NCBI RefSeq assembly: GCF_000425585.1
Contig: NZ_AUDS01000021.1
Coordinates: 1-64,000 of the forward strand
Origin: Terrimonas ferruginea DSM 30193
GTDB taxonomy: Bacteria > Bacteroidota > Bacteroidia > Chitinophagales > Chitinophagaceae
Length of the DNA stretch: 64,000 bases
Reading direction: 5' to 3'
The translations under genes were made by a program, and so were the position numbers. Below, piece by piece: positions 59,014 through 64,000 of the stretch. The notes under the pieces were generated by a model. It saw only the letters and a program-made list of their open reading frames with translations. It was not told the DNA's origin and did not search any database. How positions within the stretch are numbered: the first letter of the stretch is position 1; each line of letters starts with the position of its first letter.

Positions 59014-60042
59014 TCAGGCGATGCCGGCCTGTTGCTGGCGGCGCCAGGCGGCCGGGCTGAGGCCGGTCCAGCGGTGAAAGGCCCGCAGAAAAGCGCGTTG
59101 TTCTTCATAACCAAGCATTGCCGCGATGTCTTTTATGGGATACTGGCCGGCGCGGAGATAATCCTGCGCCAGTTGTTGCCGTACCCGGGTTACGATATCG
59201 GAAAACCGCGTGTCTTCTTCCCCCAGATGCCGTTGCAGGCTGCGCGGGCTGAAATTGAAATTGGCGGCTACCGCTTCCAGGCCAGGCATTTGGCGATAAG
59301 AATTGCTGAGGAGATAATGGAAAACGCGTTGCTTTAAAAGCGCGGCTTCATCGGGCTCGCGGGCACACATAGCGGTTACGCGCTGCAGGAGGAAATTCTG
59401 CAGGCTATAATCGGCGGATAAAATAGCCAGGTCTTCATAACGCCGGTGGAACCCGATCGACAACTCCCCTGCTTTCCCTTTAACCGGGCAACGGAAGATG
59501 CGGGTATATTCATGGTGGTCTGGAATGACATAAGGGAAGCGGGCGGACAGCGGTTCGATGCGTTTGGGCAGCAGGCCGTCCAGTTCGTGCAGGGCAAACA
59601 CGATCAGGTAATCGCCGAAATGCCGGGCGGTGTGCGGGTAACGTTGCGTGCGGCGCGTATTTTCCATAAAATGTAAAGTGGTGGTACGGCTATCGCGGCT
59701 GATCCGGAAGCGATAAAGGTCGGTGAGCAGGTGCGCCATGGCACCGGCATGATCGAGCGCTTCCCCAACCGTGTTGCTGGTAAGGATCACCTGCCCAACC
59801 ACACCCAGCGCGGCGAGTTGCATGGATTCACCAAAATGCAAACCGAATAAAGAATCCTGTGTAAGATGAGCGGCATTTTTCCAAAGCTGTTCGAATTGAA
59901 CGGGCGTCAACTGCATGGAAGCATCGCGGGCAAGCACGGCGTAGTCGATGCCCGAAAGGCGGCATAAATGCGAAGCGGCCACGCCCCGCTGCGCTGCATA
60001 GCTCAATAAAGCCAGGGCTACACGATGCTGCAGATCTTCCAT
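59014..60042 (-). CDS. AraC-family regulator with arabinose-binding-like sensor domain
   Basis: A 342-residue regulator of the OruR/ArgR-like group (PF12625-type N-terminal domain, about 20-210, with 'QLTPVQFEQLWKNAAHLTQD' and 'FGLHFGESMQLAALGVVGQV'), followed by an AraC helix-turn-helix (about 250-335; 'VAANFNFSPRSLQRHL', 'IKDIAAMLGYEEQRAFLRAFHRWTG'). It diverges from a small membrane protein across about 146 bp, a typical regulator-target layout. Effector unknown. Confidence 0.9.
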   Translation of the reverse strand: MEDLQHRVALALLSYAAQRGVAASHLCRLSGIDYAVLARDASMQLTPVQFEQLWKNAAHLTQDSLFGLHFGESMQLAALGVVGQVILTSNTVGEALDHAGAMAHLLTDLYRFRISRDSRTTTLHFMENTRRTQRYPHTARHFGDYLIVFALHELDGLLPKRIEPLSARFPYVIPDHHEYTRIFRCPVKGKAGELSIGFHRRYEDLAILSADYSLQNFLLQRVTAMCAREPDEAALLKQRVFHYLLSNSYRQMPGLEAVAANFNFSPRSLQRHLGEEDTRFSDIVTRVRQQLAQDYLRAGQYPIKDIAAMLGYEEQRAFLRAFHRWTGLSPAAWRRQQQAGIA

Positions 60043-60150
60043 TCCGTTGTTTTATCAAAAATAAACTGAAGCATTTATAAAAAGGCCGGCGTGGCGGAAA
60101 ATGATACATAGTTGGCGTCAACGGACAGCTGCCTGGCGTAAGATGACCAA

Positions 60151-60158
60151 TAGTTTTG
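60151..60158 (+). promoter_or_regulatory. Candidate -7 box of the four-helix membrane protein gene
   Basis: TAGTTTTG, matching TAnnTTTG, 30 bp before the ATG at 60189; no clear -33 element. In the region between the divergent AraC regulator and this gene, so an activator could compensate for the missing -33. Confidence 0.45.
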
Positions 60159-60188
60159 TGGTATTGTCAATCACTAAAACTTTCAATT

Positions 60189-60578
60189 ATGTTATCACTT
60201 AAAAACACACTTTTACTGAATGCGCTTAGCTCAGGCATGACCGGCATCATATTAATCTGTTTTGCCCGCCCCGCGGCTGAGCTGTTTGGCCAGGTGCAGG
60301 CCGCACCGTTTTCGGGTGTTGGGGTGTTCCTGCTTGTATTTGCCCTGTATGTGTTTCGCGCATCCCGCCGGACGCCGGTGCGCAGTAACGAAGTCCGGTT
60401 GATTACGGCGCTCGACCTGTCGTGGGTAGTGGCGAGTGTGGTGTTGCTTTTATGGATAAGCGATCAGCTTTCCATTGTGGGCAATGTACTGGTTGCGGCT
60501 GTTGCGGGATGGGTTGGACTGATGGCGGTGTTGCAGTGGCGCGGATTGCGGGTGGCAATTGCGAACCGGCAACCGTGA
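60189..60578 (+). CDS. Small integral membrane protein (four helices), unknown function
   Basis: A 129-residue protein with four hydrophobic segments at about 8-28, 39-52, 69-88 and 95-115, and a short basic C-terminus. Start taken at MLSLKNTLLL after the -7 box; the upstream eleven codons (MWYCQS..) are not needed. Divergent from the AraC-family gene, so it is the most likely target. Function not recognised. Confidence 0.65.
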   Translation: MLSLKNTLLLNALSSGMTGIILICFARPAAELFGQVQAAPFSGVGVFLLVFALYVFRASRRTPVRSNEVRLITALDLSWVVASVVLLLWISDQLSIVGNVLVAAVAGWVGLMAVLQWRGLRVAIANRQP

Positions 60579-60654
60579 AATGGTGCTAAACAACTGAACT
60601 ATTGGCCTTAATGCTTTGGTACCATTGTTGTTTTATCTTATAAAACATCTCATT

Positions 60655-61014
60655 ATGAAAGACGATATCATAGACCTGGAAAAAAAATATTGGGACGCTA
60701 TGGCCAATAAAGACTTTGAAACAGTAAAAAGCCTTACAAAGTTCCCGTGTATTGTGGCTGGCAGAAATGGCGTGATGAGTGTCGATGCGAGCGCTTACGA
60801 AAAGATGTTTAACAGCAATGACAGGTCGATGGAAGTGAAGAGTATCTCCGACGAACAGGTGCAAACCGGCGAGGATCATGCAATGCTGGCCTACCTGATC
60901 GAATTAAGTTATGATAGAGTTTCCATGAAATGTGCCTGTACATCTACATGGATAAAAGAAAACAATGACTGGAAGTGTGCCATGCATACGGAAAGTGACT
61001 TGGTTAAGCAATAA
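60655..61014 (+). CDS. NTF2/SnoaL-like (DUF4440-type) protein
   Basis: A 119-residue cytoplasmic protein with the NTF2-like opening 'IIDLEKKYWDAMANKDFETV' and strands 'CIVAGRNGVMSVDASAYEKM' and 'VSMKCACTSTWIKENNDWKC', ending MHTESDLVK. This is the small cone-shaped SnoaL/DUF4440 fold that can be enzymatic or a ligand binder. I use the ATG at 60655. Role unknown. Confidence 0.75.
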   Translation: MKDDIIDLEKKYWDAMANKDFETVKSLTKFPCIVAGRNGVMSVDASAYEKMFNSNDRSMEVKSISDEQVQTGEDHAMLAYLIELSYDRVSMKCACTSTWIKENNDWKCAMHTESDLVKQ

Positions 61015-61063
61015 GTCTTTATTCTGCATTGATCAGTTGTGAACCTTTGACCTAATCCTCGCC

Positions 61064-61087
61064 TTTGTTGGTCTTCAGACCAACAAA
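61064..61087. repeat. Palindrome of the GTTGGTCT family
   Basis: TTTGTTGGTCT-TC-AGACCAACAAA, two perfect 11-bp arms, between the convergent NTF2-like gene and accA. A related palindrome is at 63055-63076. Confidence 0.8.
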
Positions 61088-61089
61088 GC

Positions 61090-61116
61090 AAAAGCGCGGT
61101 AGTAACCCGCGCTTTT
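61090..61116. terminator. Two-way terminator between the NTF2-like gene and accA
   Basis: AAAAGCGCGG / CCGCGCTTTT with a 7-base loop; T tracts on both strands. Lies 28 bp after accA. Confidence 0.85.
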
Positions 61117-61144
61117 CTATTTTGTTTCCGTTCGAAAAAATCAA

Positions 61145-62122
61145 TTATGCAGGCACCTCATCCCAGAATCCCATTTTGCTGAACTTCTCGATGCGTTGCG
61201 TTATGCGCTCCTGCGCTGGTATTTCGCGCAGTTGACGGATAACCGGCACAAGATGTTCTTTGAGGATGCGGGCAGATTCATCATAATCCCAATGCGCACC
61301 GCCGGCTGGTTCGGGAATGATGCCATCGATCAGACCGAAGCCCAGCATTTTATCGCCGGTGAGTTTGAGTTGTTCGGCCGCAATTTCTTTTTGCGCCCAG
61401 CTGCGCCAGAGAATAGTGCTGCAGTTTTCGGGAGAGATAACGGTGTACCATGAATTTTCCATCATGAATACACGGTCGCCAACGCCGATACCGAGTGCGC
61501 CGCCGCTGGCACCTTCACCGATGATCACGCAGATCACGGGAACGGTGAGCCGCATCATTTCATAAATATTGCGGGCGATAGCTTCGCCTTGTCCGCGTTC
61601 TTCGGCTTCGAGGCCGGGGAATGCGCCGGGGGTATCGATGAGGGTGATGATGGGTTTATTGAATTTCTCCGCGAGTTTCATGAGGCGGAGGGCTTTGCGG
61701 TAGCCTTCGGGGTTGGCCATACCGAAATTGCGGAGCTGTCGCATTTTGGTATTGATGCCTTTTTGCTGACCAATGATCATCACAGTTTCGCCGTCTAGGT
61801 TGGCAAATCCGCCTACCATGGCTTTATCGTCTTTCACATTGCGGTCGCCGAAGAGTTCCACGAATTGCGTGGTCATCTTCTGAATGTATTTCATCGTATA
61901 AGGGCGGTCCGGGTGACGGCTTAGTTGCACGCGTTGCCAACTGCTGAGCTGGCTGGTCAGTTCTGTGCGTTTATCGAGGATCTTTTGTTCGAGTATATTG
62001 ATCTGCTCACCGAGGTCGAGGTGGTGTTTGTCCTGGCGGGCTTTGGTGATCTCGATCTCTTCGATGAGATCTTTGATCGGTTTTTCAAAGTCCAGGAATT
62101 GTCTGTTGGCGTTACTGGGCAT
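61145..62122 (-). CDS. accA: Acetyl-CoA carboxylase carboxyltransferase subunit alpha
   Basis: A 325-residue subunit of acetyl-CoA carboxylase, which with AccD transfers carboxyl from biotin to acetyl-CoA for fatty acid synthesis. Family blocks: '[17 protein letters not shown]', [19 protein letters not shown], '[19 protein letters not shown]' and '[19 protein letters not shown]'. accD is not in the window. The N-terminus is the usual coiled region [15 protein letters not shown]. Confidence 0.96.
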   Translation of the reverse strand: MPSNANRQFLDFEKPIKDLIEEIEITKARQDKHHLDLGEQINILEQKILDKRTELTSQLSSWQRVQLSRHPDRPYTMKYIQKMTTQFVELFGDRNVKDDKAMVGGFANLDGETVMIIGQQKGINTKMRQLRNFGMANPEGYRKALRLMKLAEKFNKPIITLIDTPGAFPGLEAEERGQGEAIARNIYEMMRLTVPVICVIIGEGASGGALGIGVGDRVFMMENSWYTVISPENCSTILWRSWAQKEIAAEQLKLTGDKMLGFGLIDGIIPEPAGGAHWDYDESARILKEHLVPVIRQLREIPAQERITQRIEKFSKMGFWDEVPA

Positions 62123-62225
62123 AACTTAATAGATAGTAAAATGAGCGGCTAAATTAACGGAAAAATCCAGAAAAGGGTTTAAATGCAAAAAGCTGAGGTT
62201 GTGAAAGATAAATAATCTAAAAACT

Positions 62226-62257
62226 TTTGGAGGAAATATTGTGTCGCCTTATCTTTG
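62226..62257 (+). promoter_or_regulatory. Promoter of tRNA-Asp
   Basis: TTTG (62226-62229), 20-bp spacer, TATCTTTG (62250-62257): both Bacteroidota elements match, with standard spacing. The transcription start would be near 62263, giving about 34 nt of 5' leader. Confidence 0.8.
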
Positions 62258-62296
62258 CCGTCCCTTAATGATTAACACTTGTGTTGATCAAGGTAA

Positions 62297-62370
62297 GGAT
62301 CGGTAGTTCAGTTGGTTAGAATGCCGCCCTGTCACGGCGGAGGTCGCGGGTTCGAGTCCCGTCCGGTCCG
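62297..62370 (+). tRNA. tRNA-Asp (GTC)
   Basis: A complete cloverleaf: acceptor GGATCGG / CCGGTCC with one G-T pair, anticodon stem CCGCC / GGCGG (62324-62328 and 62336-62340), loop CTGTCAC with GTC at 62331-62333, T-arm CGGGTTCGAGTCCCG. The 3' CCA is not encoded. Its 3' half is repeated, in decayed form, 410 bp downstream. Confidence 0.95.
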
Positions 62371-62373
62371 CAG

Positions 62374-62402
62374 AAAGCCCTCTTAATCAGAGGGCTTTTT
62401 TG
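62374..62402 (+). terminator. Terminator after tRNA-Asp
   Basis: AAAGCCCTC / GAGGGCTTT with a 7-base loop (62374-62398), then TTTT. Confidence 0.9.
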
Positions 62403-62464
62403 TGCGCTGCCTGGTCAATATTTCATTTCTCTGATTTAAAGTCAAAAATTGAAGCGTTTACTGG

Positions 62465-62749
62465 ATGAGTGGGTTTGTCTATATATTAAAAAGCGAAAAT
62501 TCAGCACTGTATTACAAAGGAATTACAGAAGACTACCAACGACGACTGATCGAACATAATTCTGGGAAATCAACTTTTACAGCAAACCACATTCCATGGA
62601 AACTTCTTTACGTGGAAGCACATCCAACTAAACGAGATGCTTTAATCCGCGAAAGAAAACTAAAGGGTTGTAAAAAAGAATATTTTGAATGGTTGGCAAG
62701 TCAACCTACCAACATACTATTGATGCTGCCCGGTCACGGTCTCAGCTAA
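62465..62749 (+). CDS. GIY-YIG nuclease family protein with tRNA-derived C-terminus
   Basis: A 94-residue protein of the UPF0213/YhbQ-like GIY-YIG group. The core reads 'GFVYILKSENSALYYKGIT' (VYI and YKG in place of GIY and YIG), with the conserved Arg in DYQRRLIEHNSG and the Glu of 'LIRERKLKG', so all catalytic positions appear intact. The last codons (LPGHGLS, stop TAA) lie within the tRNA-Asp remnant. Base composition is AT-richer than neighbouring genes. Function: possible homing-type nuclease; not known for this group. Confidence 0.88.
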   Translation: MSGFVYILKSENSALYYKGITEDYQRRLIEHNSGKSTFTANHIPWKLLYVEAHPTKRDALIRERKLKGCKKEYFEWLASQPTNILLMLPGHGLS

Positions 62750-62780
62750 GCCGAGACGGGTTCGAGTCCCGTCCGGTCCG
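62723..62780 (+). pseudogene. Decayed 3' half of tRNA-Asp
   Basis: 62723-62739 matches the anticodon arm of tRNA-Asp (62321-62337) at 15 of 17 bases, with GTCAC retained; a disrupted segment with 8 extra bases follows, and from 62757 the T-arm and acceptor strand are identical. The 5' half is absent, so it cannot be a functional tRNA. Confidence 0.85.
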
Positions 62781-62784
62781 CAGG

Positions 62785-62818
62785 AAGCTTCGAAGAAATT
62801 CGAGGCTTTTTTGTTTTT
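62785..62818 (+). terminator. Terminator after the tRNA-Asp remnant
   Basis: AAGCTTCGAA-GAAA-TTCGAGGCTT (one G-T pair), then TTTTGTTTTT. Different in sequence from the terminator of the intact tRNA, so it is probably the original terminator. Confidence 0.85.
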
Positions 62819-63220
62819 ACATCCTTCGAGAATACCATGCGACATTCATAATCATTTAGTACATACGAATGTTGTTCTTGAAGACACCATAACTATTAGA
62901 AACGTTTATCCCAGGAGTCGCTTTTCATTTTTAAACGTAATGGCGGCGTGAGGTATAAATTAGCGCCCTTGTTCTTCTCCCGGCCAACAGGCAAGCGTCA
63001 GGTAGCTTTGACAGGTTAAGGTCAACTTCGTACATAACTCAAAGATGAGCAGGCCCGTTGGTCTGGAGACCAACGGTGGCGTGATATCGGATTGAGCGGT
63101 TTTATATCTTCCAAACAGTTGTGGTGAAGACACCAACAACGACATGCTTCGCATCTAAAACACCATTCACTATTCACTATTCACTATTCACCATTCACCA
63201 TTCACCATTCACTTATTGAC
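62819..63220. other. Gap of about 400 bp with palindromes and a heptamer array
   Basis: Contains GTTGTTCTTGAAGACACC (about 62871-62888), CCGTTGGTCT-GG-AGACCAACGG (63055-63076), GTTGTGGTG-AAGA-CACCAACAAC (63118-63140), and ATTCACT/ATTCACC heptamers at 63165-63229 that run into the stop of the next gene. A 64-codon minus-strand frame at 62960-63154 shows no protein features. Confidence 0.65.
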
Positions 63221-63229
63221 TTATTGCCC
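63165..63229. repeat. ATTCACY heptamer array at the 3' end of the right-edge gene
   Basis: Three ATTCACT and three ATTCACC units in phase, then two eight-base variants and ATTGCCC, crossing the stop codon (63221-63223) of the minus-strand gene. Confidence 0.85.
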
Positions 63230-64000
63230 TATCGCCTCCCTCACCACTCCCCACACCTTTCCTCTCTCCACCCCATACTTTGCCGCATACCTTGTTACAC
63301 GCACCATGATCTCTCCCATGCCTGCCGCCAGTTCAAGCGCCTGCCGCATGGCAAACCAGGGATGTGAGCGGTAATACGCAAATTGTTTTTTTCTCATCTG
63401 CCTTACCAGCGCCAGCCCTCTGGGATCCAGCAGATCCGACACATCCGGCGTCAATGCTATTTTTACTTTATCCAATATATTCAGTTTTACAAACCCTGCC
63501 TGCTCGTAAGCCGCTGCATGTGTCGCATATATGAGATCATTAAACGCTGTATCGTTCAATTCCGCCACCGGATTGCCGGCCAGCACATCTTCGATCGCTG
63601 TCTGCAGATTGACGAGCGTCCGGTCAAGCCATTGCTGCCCGTCCCTGCTCAAGGTTTCCCTGGTTTCTTCCCTGAACCGTTGCAGGTATTTGTGTCCGTA
63701 GTTTAAATAGTACGTGGGTGGAGCTATACGCCAGTTACCACTTTCAACACGTCTTTGCTGAAAGTCAAAATACCGCAGCAGGTAATAGTTATCCGAACCC
63801 GCCTTATTCCTGAAAGACACTGGCTGCGCCATATCGTATCGTTGTAAGTTATTCGTCGTGTCTACCAACACACCCAGGCTGAATTCATCAAAGTACAGCA
63901 TCGGGAGATATTTCCCGGAAACGCATGGCGTATCGGGTGTAGCCGCTTTAATAAATTGATTGGAAAAAAGCAGCAGGTTCTCCTTTGGTTTGTCCCGGGA
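63221..64000 (-). CDS. Protein of unknown function (partial, N-terminus beyond right edge)
   Basis: The frame is open from the right edge through 33 codons before the first ATG at 63901 and continues 226 residues to the stop, so the true start lies outside. Visible text includes 'PKENLLLFSNQFIKAATPD', 'PMLYFDEFSLGVLVDTTNN', 'GHKYLQRFREETRETLSRDG', 'FNDLIYATHAAAYEQAGF' and 'LTPDVSDLLDPRGLALVRQM'. No signal or membrane span is in the visible part. I do not recognise the family. Its last bases are supplied by a heptamer array. Confidence 0.6.
   Translation of the reverse strand, partial: SRDKPKENLLLFSNQFIKAATPDTPCVSGKYLPMLYFDEFSLGVLVDTTNNLQRYDMAQPVSFRNKAGSDNYYLLRYFDFQQRRVESGNWRIAPPTYYLNYGHKYLQRFREETRETLSRDGQQWLDRTLVNLQTAIEDVLAGNPVAELNDTAFNDLIYATHAAAYEQAGFVKLNILDKVKIALTPDVSDLLDPRGLALVRQMRKKQFAYYRSHPWFAMRQALELAAGMGEIMVRVTRYAAKYGVERGKVWGVVREAIGQ

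Larger units (their letters stand above)
62374..62783 (+). mobile_element. 410-bp GIY-YIG unit bounded by the tRNA-Asp 3' end
   Basis: A perfect 27-base direct repeat (62347-62373 and 62757-62783), which is the last 24 bases of tRNA-Asp plus CAG, brackets a terminator, a GIY-YIG nuclease gene and a decayed anticodon arm. The repeat offset is 410 bp. This is the layout expected if a minimal element entered the tRNA gene, supplied a new 3' half and terminator, and left the original 3' half on the far side. No integrase is present. A duplication of tRNA-Asp followed by decay is the alternative. Confidence 0.6.

Noticed and set aside
62723-62780. A second functional tRNA
   Set aside because: The 5' acceptor strand and D-arm are missing and the segment after the anticodon arm is disrupted.
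62960-63154. A 64-codon minus-strand ORF
   Set aside because: It covers two palindromes, has no motif or signal, and no plausible upstream promoter was seen.

Overview
The window reads as a chromosomal segment of a Bacteroidota bacterium, most likely a member of the Chitinophagaceae or a close relative. The signs are a SusC/SusD pair, an RHS protein with the DUF6443-type N-terminus, signal peptidase I with an N-terminal DUF5684-like region, Bacteroidota-type promoters (TAnnTTTG, best at the tRNA-Asp gene), start codons without Shine-Dalgarno sequences, and families such as DUF2851, DUF4268, DUF4382, DUF6263 and DUF983. No phage, plasmid, rRNA operon or CRISPR array is visible. Genus-level placement is inference.

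Layout. 1-2159 is an RHS/YD-repeat protein cut by the left edge. 2366-11828 is a carbohydrate block: on the minus strand glycogen synthase (glgA), ADP-glucose pyrophosphorylase (glgC), an SLC45-like sugar permease and a SusA-like GH13 enzyme; diverging on the plus strand an FHS-family hexose permease and an ROK kinase. Together they suggest maltodextrin and glucose uptake, phosphorylation and glycogen storage. 11917-22905 carries lipA, a phosphodiester glycosidase, OsmC, and a minus-strand run DUF2520 - KdsC-like HAD - UbiA prenyltransferase - Maf - DUF2851, then two hydrolases and rpiA. 23192-36000 holds topA, lipoproteins, a patatin, a SirB1-like protein, dps, a Tat-exported oxidoreductase, csaA-ogt, cdd and lepB. 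36059-41464 has a sigma-54-type response regulator without a DNA-binding domain, pdhB, ypdA and a thiolase. 41811-46496 is an isolated susC-susD pair. 46565-52301 mixes regulators, exported proteins and dapA. 52672-58845 is a full SUF operon, sufBCDSE-DUF59-rrf2, with a candidate operator in front of sufB. The right end has an AraC regulator with a divergent membrane protein, accA, tRNA-Asp with a tiny GIY-YIG element, and an unknown gene cut by the right edge.

The most unusual content is non-coding. (1) tRNA-Asp is followed by a GIY-YIG nuclease gene and a second, decayed copy of the tRNA 3' half with its own terminator: a 410-bp tRNA-targeted unit. (2) A roughly 60-nt element with a conserved core and a rho-independent terminator occurs twice, upstream of topA and between pdhB and the sigma-54-type regulator, and looks like a small RNA or attenuator. 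(3) At least fifteen intergenic islands are built from degenerate seven-base units (ATTCACS/ATTGACS, ACTTANN, ACCYTAY, TTTTGAA/TTTTGAC), often as inverted arms and often running into start or stop codons. (4) GC-rich palindromes around a CCGAAG..CTTCGG core sit in or beside several of these islands.

All family assignments come from reading the translations and motifs by eye. No database search was possible.
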